Origin: JAENVT01 sp963773085
GTDB lineage: Bacteria; Actinomycetota; Acidimicrobiia; Acidimicrobiales; Ilumatobacteraceae
Assembly (NCBI GenBank): GCA_963773085.1
Contig: CAVYZS010000018.1
Coordinates: 62,001 to 126,000, forward strand
DNA: 64,000 nt
Direction: 5' to 3'
Shown here: piece after piece, positions 8,216-17,915 of the stretch
Numbering within the stretch: position 1 is the first letter of the stretch
Layout: every line of letters starts with the position of its first letter
Translations under genes and position numbers: made by a program
Notes under the pieces: generated by a model
The model's input: only the letters and a program-made list of their open reading frames with translations
Told to the model about the DNA's origin: nothing
Database searches by the model: none

Positions 8216-9678
8216 CCAGTCACCACTCGATTTGCACATCGACTCCGACGTACCGCACGAGGAGTGCGGCGTGTTCGGTATCTCGACACCCCACGGTGAA
8301 GGCGTCGCTCAGACCGTCTTCTTCGGCCTGTTCGCCCTGCAACATCGTGGCCAGGAGGCCGCCGGAATCGCAGTCAGCGACGGCAGCCGGGTACGGCTGC
8401 ACAAGGACTCCGGTCTCGTCGCCAACGTGTTCACCCCAGCGACGATGAACACCCTCGCCGGGTATCACGGCATCGGCCACACCCGCTACAGCACCATCAG
8501 GCGCCAACGCCGAACGCAACATCCAGCCATTCCTCGTGGAGACGATGCACGGTCCCCTCGCCCTTGCCCACAACGGCAACCTGGTCAATGCGCCTGCCCT
8601 GCGTGACGAACTGCTGACACGCGGTTTCGGTCTCACGGCCACCAGCGACACCGAAGTCATGACCCTGATGCTCGCGGCGGCCGGCGGGCGAACCTGGGAG
8701 GACCGCGTCGAGCGCACCCTGCCTGCGTGGAAGGGTGCGTACTCGTTGGTGATCCTCGCTGCCGACCGAGTGATCGCCGTGCGCGACCCATGGGGTTTCC
8801 GACCGATGAGCGTCGGGCGGCTTCCACACGGCGGCTACGCCGTGGCCTCGGAGACCTGCGCGCTGAGCACGCTCGGTTGCCTCGACATCAGCGAAGTCGC
8901 TCCCGGCGAGATCGTCAGCCTGCACGGCGCCGAGATCACCCGCCGCCAGGCGTTGACCCCGGCAGCCCGTTCGGCTCGGTGCACGTTCGAGTTCGTCTAC
9001 TTCAGCCGTCCCGACAGCAGGTGGGCCGATCGCAACATCCACCACGTCCGCCAACGTCTCGGTGAGGAACTGGCGACCGAGGCGCCGGCCGAAGCCGACG
9101 TGGTCATTCCCGTACCCGACTCGTCGATCCCCGCGGCCATCGGATTCAGCCGAGCCAGCGGCATCCCCCACAACGACGGCCTGATCAAGAACCGCTACAT
9201 CGGCCGAACGTTCATCGAGCCGACACAGGACCTGCGCGACCGTGGCGTGGCCTTGAAGTTCAACGCGCTCGCCGAGAACTTGGCGGGCAAGCGGGTGATC
9301 ATGATCGACGACTCGTTGGTGCGCGGCACGACGGCAGGTCCTCTCGTGAAGTTGCTCCGCGAGGCCGGCGCGACCGAAGTACACGTGCGGATCACCTGCC
9401 CGCCGATCACCCACGCCTGCCACTTCGGCGTCGACATGGGCCACGACGGCGATCTCATGGCTGCGCACCTGACGGTCGAGGAGATGCGCGCCCACATCGA
9501 CGCCGATTCGCTGGCCTTCCTGTCACTCGACGGGATGATGCGGGCGATCACCGTCGACCCGGGTGGCTCCCCCGCGGGTGACGCCAATGGCTACTGCAAT
9601 GCCTGCTTCACGGGCCACTATCCGATGGAGGTCGCCGAGGCGCAGGCCAAGCTGGCATTCGAGGGCGTGCTGGCGTGA
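8205..9678 (+). CDS. purF: Amidophosphoribosyltransferase, frame broken once
   Basis: First committed purine enzyme (PRPP plus glutamine to phosphoribosylamine). The start overlaps the purC stop. Residues 1-20 look like a propeptide, with the N-terminal nucleophile cysteine in EECGVFGIS. The PRPP loop reads VIMIDDSLVRGTT, and cysteines in RITCPP, HACHFG and YCNACF fit the Fe-S-binding Bacillus-type enzyme. The frame breaks near 8496: removing one base after the RYST codons restores a normal glutaminase sequence (GANAERNIQPF). The downstream part is then intact to 9678. An essential gene within an intact operon argues for a sequence error rather than a pseudogene. Confidence 0.9.
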
Positions 9679-9716
9679 AAGTTCCACGATGAAAGGTCCG
9701 AAATGAGGGTCCGAGG

Positions 9717-11903
9717 ATGAGGGTCACGGTGATCGGTACCGGCGGCCGCGAGTCAGCGCTCGCCTGGGCTTGTCGGCGGCACGGCCACGAGGTGACGATC
9801 ACCGCCGATCTCGGTCCCGAGGCGACCGCTGATCTGGTGATCGTCGGACCGGAGACGGCACTTGCCCGCGGCGTGGCCGACGAATGCCTACGCCGCCAGA
9901 TCCCGTGCTTCGGTCCCACGGCCGACGTGACCAGACTCGAATCGTCGAAGGGCTATGCCCGTCAAGTGGCTGATCTGCTCGGCCTCCCGTCGCCGCGACA
10001 TCTGGCCACCACGTCGGCCGATGACGCACTGGCCTGGTGGAGGGCACTCGATGCACCTGTCGTGGTCAAACAGGACGGCCTCGCCGCCGGCAAGGGCGTC
10101 ATCGTGCCTGAAGGCGACGACGAGACTGTCGAGGCGATCACCACACTCGCCGGGGCCGGGCCGATCGTCGTCGAGGAGCGCCTCTCCGGCCCGGAATGCA
10201 GTCTGATGGCACTGTGCGACGGCACGGTGGCCCGCCCGCTGCCGATCGCGCAGGACCACAAGCGGATCTGTGAGGGCGATACCGGGCCCAACACCGGCGG
10301 CATGGGCGCCTATGCACCGGCCCCCGTCGGTTACGACGCCGAGGCGTTGACGGCGACGTTCATCCAGCCGGTCATCGATCACCTCGCTGCGCTCGGCACC
10401 CCGTATGTCGGGGTCCTGTACGCCGGGTTGATGCTCACCTCCGACGGACCACGGTTGATCGAGTTCAACTGCCGGTTCGGCGATCCCGAGGCCCAAGCCG
10501 TGTTACCGCTTGTCGAATCCGACCTCGCCGAACTGGCACTGGCCTGCTGCGCCGGCCGGCTGTCAGAATCGTCACTGACGATTCGAGACGGTGCCACGTG
10601 CGCAGTCGTGGCCGCTGCACCCGGCTATCCGAGTCAGCCCGTCATCGGCCAGACGATCACCGGCCTCGACAGCGGCGACGCCGAGGCCATCACGTTTCTC
10701 GCCGGTTGCGACGGCCGAACGGTCACCGGGGGCCGCGTGCTGGCCGTCACCGGCCTTGGCGACTCGCTGGGCGCGGCCCGCAGCAACGCCTACCGGCGTC
10801 TGTCGACGATCCGTTTCGATGGGATGCAGGTCCGCGACGACATCGGCTGGCGCGCCATCGGGGCCTCGTTGACGTCGTACGCCGCTGCCGGAGTCGACAT
10901 CGACGAGGGCGCCCGGGCCGTGAGCCAGATGAAACAAGCCGTCGAGCGCACCCACGGCCCGGCGGTGCTCCGCGGCGTCGGCAGCTTCGGCGGCGCGTTC
11001 AGCGGCAAGACGATCAAGGCCATGGACGAACCCGTGCTCGTGGCCTCGACCGACGGGGTCGGCACGAAGGTCGAACTCGCGGCGCGGCTGGGCATGTATC
11101 GCGGCGTCGGGGCCGACATCGTCAACCATTGCATCGACGACGTCCTGGTGCAAGGTGCCAGGCCGTTGTTCTTCCTGGACTACGTGGCGTCGAGCAAGCT
11201 GAACGCCGCCCACGTCGCCGAGGTCGTCACCGGCATGGCCGAGGCGTGCGAGGCAGCCGGCTGTGCCCTGCTCGGTGGCGAGACGGCCGAGATGCCCGGC
11301 GTCTACTCGCCCGGCGCGTTCGACATCGCCGGCACTCTCGTCGGGGTCGTGGAGCAACGCGACATGTTGCCTCGCGGCGACCTACGCGCCGGCGACGCCC
11401 TGATCGGGATCGCATCCAACGGCCCGCACACCAACGGCTACTCGCTCCTCCGCCGGATCTTCGAGTGGTTGCCGATGGATTCGACACCACCTGGGTTCGA
11501 TCGTCCCCTCGGCGAGACGTTGTTGGTACCCCACCGCAGCTATCTCGATGTGTTAGCCGGGGCACTCGCGAGCGGCCGGGTCAAAGCACTCGCCCACATC
11601 ACCGGTGGCGGCCTGCCCGACAATCTGCCACGCGTCCTGCCCGACGATTGCGATGCCGTCATCGAACTCGGCTCGTGGCCGGTTCCACCATTGTTCCGAC
11701 TGGTGCGCGAAGTGGCCACTCAACTCGACACGCACGAGCTCTACCGCACCCTCAACATGGGCGTCGGCATGGTCGTGGTGTGTGCTTCCGCCGACGTGGC
11801 TGCCGTTCAGCGGGTCATCGACGAAACAACCTGGGTGATCGGCGAGCTCGTGCCGACATCGAACATCTCCTCCGGAACGCACCGACGGGTCCACCTGCGA
11901 TGA
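9717..11903 (+). CDS. purD/purM: Fused GAR synthetase (PurD) - AIR synthetase (PurM)
   Basis: One 728-residue open frame. Residues 1 to about 385 are PurD: GTGGRES (usual form GGREH), ESSKGYARQ, the ATP-grasp loop VVVKQDGLAAGKGV, GGMGAYAP, FNCRFGDPEAQ and a typical end YRRLSTIRFDG. Residues from about 388 are PurM: SYAAAGVDID, GSFGGAF, STDGVGTKVELA, NHCIDDVLVQGA, GGETAEMPGVY and SNGPHTNGYSLLRR. Both halves keep their active-site blocks. The PurD N-domain is about 30 residues shorter than usual, lacking the segment between the GGRE motif and LVIVGPE that carries APGNAG. No frameshift lies at the junction, so the fusion looks real. purN overlaps its stop by ATGA. Confidence 0.93.
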   Translation: MRVTVIGTGGRESALAWACRRHGHEVTITADLGPEATADLVIVGPETALARGVADECLRRQIPCFGPTADVTRLESSKGYARQVADLLGLPSPRHLATTSADDALAWWRALDAPVVVKQDGLAAGKGVIVPEGDDETVEAITTLAGAGPIVVEERLSGPECSLMALCDGTVARPLPIAQDHKRICEGDTGPNTGGMGAYAPAPVGYDAEALTATFIQPVIDHLAALGTPYVGVLYAGLMLTSDGPRLIEFNCRFGDPEAQAVLPLVESDLAELALACCAGRLSESSLTIRDGATCAVVAAAPGYPSQPVIGQTITGLDSGDAEAITFLAGCDGRTVTGGRVLAVTGLGDSLGAARSNAYRRLSTIRFDGMQVRDDIGWRAIGASLTSYAAAGVDIDEGARAVSQMKQAVERTHGPAVLRGVGSFGGAFSGKTIKAMDEPVLVASTDGVGTKVELAARLGMYRGVGADIVNHCIDDVLVQGARPLFFLDYVASSKLNAAHVAEVVTGMAEACEAAGCALLGGETAEMPGVYSPGAFDIAGTLVGVVEQRDMLPRGDLRAGDALIGIASNGPHTNGYSLLRRIFEWLPMDSTPPGFDRPLGETLLVPHRSYLDVLAGALASGRVKALAHITGGGLPDNLPRVLPDDCDAVIELGSWPVPPLFRLVREVATQLDTHELYRTLNMGVGMVVVCASADVAAVQRVIDETTWVIGELVPTSNISSGTHRRVHLR

Positions 11904-12493
11904 GCCGCCTCGTCGTCCTGGCATCGGGCACCGGCACCAACCTGCAGGCGATCCTCGACGCCTGCGGCGACGGACGTTTGCCGGCCGACGTCGCTGCGGT
12001 CATCTCCAACAAGGCCGGCAGCCAGGCACTCCAGCGGGCCGCCGATGCCGGCGTGCCGTTCGTGCACGTCGCTCCTCACACCGATGAACCGCGTAACGAC
12101 TACGACGCCCGGCTCGCCGACATCGTCAGCGGGTTCGACCCCGACTGGGTGGTGCTCGCCGGATGGATGCGCGTGCTGTCGATGAGCTTCCTCGGCTGGT
12201 TCCCCGGCATGGTCGTCAATCTCCACCCGGCCCTGCCCGGCGAACTACCCGGCGTCGATGCGATCACGCGGGCCTGGGAGGAAGCCCAGGACGGCAGCCG
12301 CGATCACACCGGCGTCATGGTCCACCTCGTTCCCGACGAAGGGGTCGACGATGGACCAGTCTTGGCGACCGCCACTGTCCTCATCCACCCCTCCGACACC
12401 CTCGAGAGCCTCACCGACCGAATCCACGACGTGGAGCACCGCCTACTCGTCGAAACTCTCGCTACGTTGTGCACGACAGGAGCAAACGCATGA
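11900..12493 (+). CDS. purN: Phosphoribosylglycinamide formyltransferase
   Basis: A 197-residue folate-dependent GAR transformylase (10-formyl-THF donor). Seen: LVVLASGTGTNLQAIL, catalytic Asn/His in VVNLHPALPG, and the aspartate of HLVPDEGVDDGPV with DHTGVMVH before it. ATGA overlaps link it to purD/purM upstream and guaB downstream, so the order is D-M-N as in the animal trifunctional GART protein, but N remains a separate chain. Confidence 0.93.
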   Translation: MSRLVVLASGTGTNLQAILDACGDGRLPADVAAVISNKAGSQALQRAADAGVPFVHVAPHTDEPRNDYDARLADIVSGFDPDWVVLAGWMRVLSMSFLGWFPGMVVNLHPALPGELPGVDAITRAWEEAQDGSRDHTGVMVHLVPDEGVDDGPVLATATVLIHPSDTLESLTDRIHDVEHRLLVETLATLCTTGANA

Positions 12494-13978
12494 GCACCAC
12501 AGAATTCTTCGACCGCTTCGAAGCCCTCACGTTCGACGATGTGGTCATCGTCCCCGGCTACAGCGACGTGTTGCCCGACACCGTCGACACCACCGCGACA
12601 TTCGCAGCCGACATCATCCTCAACGTGCCGATCGTGTCGGCAGCGATGGACAAGGTCACTGAAGCCGCGAATGGCAATCGCCGCGGCTCGCGAAGGTGGG
12701 ATCGGCGTCATCCATCGCAACCTGTCGATCGAGGATCAGGCTTCCGAGGTGCAGAAGGTCAAGCGCAGCCAGAGCGGCATGATCACCGATCCCGTCACAC
12801 TCTCGCCGACCGCGACGCTGCACGACGCCGAGGCGTTGATGCACCGTTTCAAGTTCAGCGGTGTTCCCATCACCGATGCATCAGGGCGTTTGGTGGGCAT
12901 CCTCACCAATCGTGATACGCGGTTCTGCTCGGGCGCCGACTTCGACCGACCGGTGACCGAGTTCATGACCTCCAGCGGGTTGGTGACCGCCTCCGAGGGA
13001 ACCACGCTCGAGCAGGCCAAGGCCATCCTGCAGAAGCACCGCATCGAGAAGCTGCCGTTGGTCGATGCCGACAACCGGCTCATCGGGCTGATCACCGTGA
13101 AAGACATCCTCAAGCGCCAGGAGTTCCCCAACGCCACCCGCGATTCGGCTGGGCGACTGCGCTGTGCAGCAGCCGTCGGCGTCGGGGCCGATCTCGAACA
13201 ACGCGTCGAGGCGCTCGTGGCTCAGGCGGTCGACGCCGTCGCGCTCGACACGGCACACGGCCATTCCGCCGGGGTGATCAAGGCCATCGAGCGAATCAAG
13301 TCGTCGTGGCCGACGCTTGCCGTGGTTGCAGGCAACGTGGTGACCGAAGACGGCGTCGATGCTCTGGCAGCGGCCGGCGCGGATGCCATCAAGGTGGGGG
13401 TCGGGGCCGGCTCGATCTGCACCACCCGCGTGGTCAGTGGCGCCGGAATGCCCCAGCTCTCGGCGATCTACTTCACATGTCGACGAGCACGCCAGTACGG
13501 CATCCCGATCATCGCCGACGGCGGCATCACCTACTCCGGTGACATGGTCAAGGCCCTGGCCGCAGGGGCCGACACGGTGATGCTGGGTTCGCTGTTGGCC
13601 GGCACCGACGAGGCTCCCGGCGAACTGGAACTGTTCGAGGGTCGCCGCTACAAGACGTATCGCGGCATGGGGTCGATGGGAGCCATGCAAGGACTCGGGG
13701 CTGACCGCTATGCAACCGCCCAGTCGGCCGTCGGCGCGGCGACCCGCAAGCTCGTCCCGGAGGGAATCGAGGGTCGCGTTGCCTACGCCGGGACCTTGAG
13801 CGACGTGATGTACCAACTCGTCGGCGGCCTGCGTAGCGGGATGGGATATGCCGGCGCCGCAACACTGGCCGCGCTGCGTTCGGCTCGTTTCATGCGGGTC
13901 ACCACCGCCGGGCGCGAGGAGAGCCATCCGCACGACGTGACGATCACCAAGGAAGCTCCGAACTACCAGCGCGGCTAG
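12490..13978 (+). CDS. guaB: IMP dehydrogenase, frame broken once
   Basis: Oxidises IMP to XMP, the first step to GMP. Start MSTTEFFDRFEALTFDDV; the flavodoxin-like barrel is interrupted by two CBS domains (from GMITDPVTLSP to LITVKDILKRQ). The catalytic loop is GAGSICTTRVVSGAG, with YRGMGSMGAMQG and SDVMYQLVGGLRSGMGYAGA after it. The frame breaks near 12664, between AAMDKVTEA and MAIAAAREGGIG; deleting one base restores the family sequence. About 495 residues after correction. The stop shares CTAG with the convergent helicase gene. A sequencing error is more likely than inactivation. Confidence 0.9.
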
Positions 13979-16728
13979 TCGGCGGCTGCCGTCTCGATCA
14001 CCGCCAGCAAGGCGTTGCCGTAACGCTCGAGCTTGACCGGCCCCATTCCCTTGATGTCGCCCAGATCGGCAAGGGTCGTAGGGCGGCTCCGGGCGATGTC
14101 GTGGAGTGCCTGGTCTGACAACACCGTGTACGCAGGCTTTCCCGCAGCGAGATGCCGGCGGACCGAGCGTAGCTCCTCGAACAGCACCGATTCGGCAGCG
14201 GTCAGGTCGCTCCCCGGCTTCACCGCTACCACCGGCCGTTGCGGTTGTCGTGGTGCCACTGCTGCAGCCGTCGCGGCAGGATCCGGTGCCCGAACGCACT
14301 GATCGATGAACGGCGACGGGTGTGCCCCGGGAACGATGTGCACTCGGGAACGCCCCCGCGTGATCGCCACGTGGAACACCCGACGTTCCTCCTCCACGTC
14401 GGTCGCCAGCCGATGTGGGAACTGATCGGCCTCGGCCTGATGGACGACCACCACCGGCCATTCCTTACCCTTCACACGATGCACCGTTGCCAGCGTGGCA
14501 CCGTCGGGCTGCCATGCCCGGCGCAACTCGGCGCGCAGCCACGATTCGAACTGCATCGGGTCGGGCTGCAGTTGCGCCAGTTGGGCGACGGCGGTGAGGT
14601 CGTCACTCTGCGCTGCACGGTTCATTCCACGCCGATGGGCGTCGAGCGTGGACAGCGTCGAGGCCATTCCCATCGAATCGTGCAACTTCGCCAGGATCGC
14701 CGCGGTCGAAGCACCCGCGTCGGCCAGCAACTGCAGCTGCTCGATGTCGTCGGCGAACCCTTCGACCCGCTCGGCCTCGCGTGGTGTGTTGAGGCGGCCG
14801 GCGAGTCGGCGCAACCCATCGAGCGAGGACTGTTCCGCCACCCAACCGGCGATGTTCGGCCGGAGCGGGCGCGACGGATTGCGGAGCGCCTCCTCGACAT
14901 CGACGCTCGACAACCCACCCTTCGTAGTTGCCAGTCGCAGCCAGGCCAGCGAACCACGAACGGCGGCGCGATCGGCGAAGTCAGCGCCCACGCCACCCTG
15001 GGTCGGGATGCCGGCCAGTCCGAGGGCGACCTGCACGGGAGCGAGCAGCGAGTTGACACGCGTCAACACCGCCATCTCGCCAGCCGCGTAGCCGTCCGCC
15101 AATGCCGACCGGACGATTCCGACGGTGGCGGCGACTGCATCGCCTCCGCCGTGTACCTCCAACCCAGCCGTGGTCGAATCGGCGTGGATCGATTTGGGCA
15201 CGCGGCGGGCATTGTGGCGCAGCAGCATCGCCGCCGCGGCGACGACATCGGCCGGGCACCGGTAGTTCACTTCCAGGGGATGGTCACCGGCATGGGGGAA
15301 GTGCCGGGCGAAGTCGATCAACCACTGCGGATCGGCCCCGTTGAAGCCGTAGATCGTCTGGTCGTCGTCACCGACACCGAACACACAACCATCCGGTCCG
15401 GCAAGCAGTTGCACGAGCAGGTGGTGGGCGGGCGTCAGGTCCTGGAACTCGTCGACGAGCAGCACCCTGCACGCCCGCTGGGCGGCGGCCCGGGCGGCGA
15501 CATCGGTGAGCAGGACCTCGATCGCTCGAACGATCTGCTCGTCGTAATCGACCGAGCGCGACCTGCTCAGTTCCTGGCGATACCGCGGCAGCATCGCCGC
15601 GAACCCGTCGATGTCGCCGTCGTACAGGGCTTCCACCTCATGCGGATCACGTAGCCCCAGTCGAGCCAGCGACAATGCCTCGATCCACAGAGCAACGGGA
15701 TCCGAGTTGCGTTTGCGTGGGAATTCGACGAGCTTGCCGATGAGTCGTCGTACGTCGGGTTCGGTGATCGTGGTCATCGTGGTCGACTGTGCTGCGAACG
15801 GTGCCGAACCATTGACGATGGCCAGGGCAATCGCGTTGAGCGTGCGCACCTGCAACCCGGGGAGGTCGGCAACCCTCGCGCTCATCTCTTCCTGGGCTCG
15901 CTTGTTGAACGCGACCAGGCAAACCGCGCGAGCGGGCAGACGCCACCTGGTGAGGAGGTGCCGGGCGCGTTCGGTGAGCACCCGGGTCTTCCCAGAACCT
16001 GCCGGGGCGATCACACGACACGCGCCCCCCGGATGAGTGACTGCGGCGAGCTGGTCGGGGGCCAGATCGGCGCCGGAGGAGTTCGAGGCGAACGGCACCA
16101 AGCCGCCGTGCTCCACCGCAACGCGGTGCAGCACGGCGATGCCGTCGATCGGCTCGGTGTACCGGATCGGCCCACCGTCGAGCCACGCTGGTGTCCCGTC
16201 GGGCAACGTCACGTCACCTGCCTCGCGCTCGGTCGCCGGGCTCGCGCCGAGGGCGATCGCGGCGAGAGCGAGGGGCCACACTGCATGATCGGTGGTGCGT
16301 GCGTCGATGGAGTTCGACCACAGCAGGTGATGCAACGTCGACACTTCGAACGTGAAGCGCGGTCCGAGTTGGTCGATCGGCGCACTGTTGATCTGCGTAG
16401 CAGCGAGGGCGGCGCCCGACGCCTCGTCGACCTCGAAGACGCACGACGTGCGGCTGTCAGCGAGACGGCGGAGTTCGGCGATCATCGACGTCGGATCGTC
16501 AACTTCGGCTGGTCCGATGCGGAGGCGAGGCGCCGCAGCCCAACCATCGGGCGCTGGCTGCCCGGGCCCGACGATGATGTTGCGGCCCAGTCGTGACACC
16601 GCCCGGATCATCGAGCCTTCGTGACTGATCACGATCGGTTCATGACCTGCCTTGCTCCGTTCCCAGCACTGTCGAACCTCCGCCGACGTCTCGTGACGCC
16701 CGCCGCAGTAGACGCACGCGATGGCCAT
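13975..16728 (-). CDS. UvrD/Rep-type DNA helicase with HRDC domain (UvrD2-like)
   Basis: A 917-residue superfamily 1A helicase. The N-terminus (MAIACVYCGGRH) resembles a small zinc ribbon and precedes a ~200-residue domain not recognised. Then: Walker A APAGSGKTRVLTE, motif II VLLVDEFQDLTPAH, GVGDDDQTIYGFNGADP, VNYRCPADV, ATVHRVKGKEWPVV and RRVFHVAITRGRSR. The last ~80 residues (LFEELRSVRRHLA to YGNALL) are an HRDC domain. This matches actinobacterial UvrD2-type helicases in DNA repair. The start at 16728 was chosen because a TACGGT box lies 8 nt upstream; an upstream GTG at 16752 would bypass it. Confidence 0.88.
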   Translation of the reverse strand: MAIACVYCGGRHETSAEVRQCWERSKAGHEPIVISHEGSMIRAVSRLGRNIIVGPGQPAPDGWAAAPRLRIGPAEVDDPTSMIAELRRLADSRTSCVFEVDEASGAALAATQINSAPIDQLGPRFTFEVSTLHHLLWSNSIDARTTDHAVWPLALAAIALGASPATEREAGDVTLPDGTPAWLDGGPIRYTEPIDGIAVLHRVAVEHGGLVPFASNSSGADLAPDQLAAVTHPGGACRVIAPAGSGKTRVLTERARHLLTRWRLPARAVCLVAFNKRAQEEMSARVADLPGLQVRTLNAIALAIVNGSAPFAAQSTTMTTITEPDVRRLIGKLVEFPRKRNSDPVALWIEALSLARLGLRDPHEVEALYDGDIDGFAAMLPRYRQELSRSRSVDYDEQIVRAIEVLLTDVAARAAAQRACRVLLVDEFQDLTPAHHLLVQLLAGPDGCVFGVGDDDQTIYGFNGADPQWLIDFARHFPHAGDHPLEVNYRCPADVVAAAAMLLRHNARRVPKSIHADSTTAGLEVHGGGDAVAATVGIVRSALADGYAAGEMAVLTRVNSLLAPVQVALGLAGIPTQGGVGADFADRAAVRGSLAWLRLATTKGGLSSVDVEEALRNPSRPLRPNIAGWVAEQSSLDGLRRLAGRLNTPREAERVEGFADDIEQLQLLADAGASTAAILAKLHDSMGMASTLSTLDAHRRGMNRAAQSDDLTAVAQLAQLQPDPMQFESWLRAELRRAWQPDGATLATVHRVKGKEWPVVVVHQAEADQFPHRLATDVEEERRVFHVAITRGRSRVHIVPGAHPSPFIDQCVRAPDPAATAAAVAPRQPQRPVVAVKPGSDLTAAESVLFEELRSVRRHLAAGKPAYTVLSDQALHDIARSRPTTLADLGDIKGMGPVKLERYGNALLAVIETAAAD

Positions 16729-16736
16729 GACCGACC

Positions 16737-16742
16737 ACCGTA
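16737..16742 (-). promoter_or_regulatory. -10 box TACGGT for the helicase gene
   Basis: On the minus strand TACGGT is followed after 8 nt by ATG at 16728 and decides the start used for the helicase. Confidence 0.5.
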
Positions 16743-16835
16743 TCGGCCGCATCGCGGCCCGGTGGGGCCATCTCTGCCCTCCGGAACGGCCTGCGGCTCA
16801 AGTACTTGCCCGATCCGGCCGATGAATCAAGTGTT

Positions 16836-17861
16836 ATGGCGGACGTTCAATTTGCACCACCGTTACAACGGTTGGCCCCACCGCCGAGCAGCGCGCCGGT
16901 ACCACCCCCTCCGCCGCCTGCGGCAGTTCCCGCTCCATTGCTGCGGCTCTCCGCCCCGGTCCCCCAGATCAGGGACACGAGCAGCGTCCCGGCGCTCAGC
17001 ATTCAGGACTTTCTTCAGCCATCCAAGGTCGACTCCCGCCCACGCAAGCGCAAGAAGAAGCGTGGCAAGAAGCTGCTGACCACCGTGCTACTGCTCGGCC
17101 TGGTCGGCGGCGGCGCGTACTACTTCCGCAACGCCGCGCCGATTCAGAAGCTGCTCGGACACGAGCAGCAGGCTGCACCACTGCCCGACGTGCCGTTCGT
17201 TCGGCCGAGCATCACGACGGCCGAGTATTCGGTCACGTCGTCCGCCGTGCAGAACGGCGTTCCGAACAACGTGACGACCAAGGTGATTGCCGACTACATC
17301 AACGGGACGGGACAAAGCACGGTCGAGAACCAGACCGGCGGGGCATTCACCTCGTCGGCGGAGATCCGCACACGCGAATTCCTGTTCCGTCCCGGTGCCG
17401 CAGTCGGCGTCGCGTGGACACGTCAGCCGCGGGCGCCCGAGACGCCGAGTCCTTACGACGCGGCCGAGTTCATTCCGATGGTCGACGACATCATCGATCA
17501 GCCACTTCGCGATGCCGTCGAGCCCACTTCATCGAAGTCGGAGAAGGTCGGTGACTCGACCATCACGTCGCTGACGTACGTGCTGGACCGAGCAAAGGTG
17601 CCGGAAATAGCACCGGCCATCTTTGCCAGGGTCCCCTGGCTGTTCGATGTCCCCAATGCCACGACGCTGACCATCGAGGTCAGTTACGACGAGTCGGGCA
17701 TCGTCCATCACCTCTTCTTCGGTGTGGAACCCCCACAACCCGGAACGGGAATCGATGCCACGTGGGTGACGGGATACACCATGGACATCACGGCATTGAA
17801 CCTTCCGGTCGAGATCGTTGTGCCGGTCGACGCCCTCGACGTGCCCGTCGGGACGCCCTGA
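16836..17861 (+). CDS. Membrane-anchored protein, paralog 1 of 3
   Basis: 341 residues, family not recognised. Order: a Pro/Ala-rich cytoplasmic segment (about 1-60), a strongly basic stretch (RPRKRKKKRGKK), one membrane helix about residues 80-97, then a ~240-residue extracytoplasmic domain. The outer domain shares with the next two genes an (A)EY-T/S-SxS opening, a central WTRQP, an FIPMVDDI-type segment and a late TLTIEVSYDE strand. The overall shape recalls LppX/LolA-type lipid-binding domains, but only as a guess. The upstream sequence resembles that of paralog 2 (GGCCGATGAA shortly before the ATG). No frame defects. Confidence 0.75.
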   Translation: MADVQFAPPLQRLAPPPSSAPVPPPPPPAAVPAPLLRLSAPVPQIRDTSSVPALSIQDFLQPSKVDSRPRKRKKKRGKKLLTTVLLLGLVGGGAYYFRNAAPIQKLLGHEQQAAPLPDVPFVRPSITTAEYSVTSSAVQNGVPNNVTTKVIADYINGTGQSTVENQTGGAFTSSAEIRTREFLFRPGAAVGVAWTRQPRAPETPSPYDAAEFIPMVDDIIDQPLRDAVEPTSSKSEKVGDSTITSLTYVLDRAKVPEIAPAIFARVPWLFDVPNATTLTIEVSYDESGIVHHLFFGVEPPQPGTGIDATWVTGYTMDITALNLPVEIVVPVDALDVPVGTP

Positions 17862-17915
17862 GCCGACCGCCGCTCGATTCTTCAAGAATTGGGCAAGGCC
17901 GACCGATGAACATCC

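Noticed and set aside
8490..8500. Programmed frameshifting in purF
   Set aside because: No slippery heptamer or downstream structure was noticed, and similar one-base shifts occur in many unrelated genes.
14239..15654. Long open frame (471 codons) on the plus strand
   Set aside because: Antisense shadow of the helicase gene, which has all SF1 motifs.
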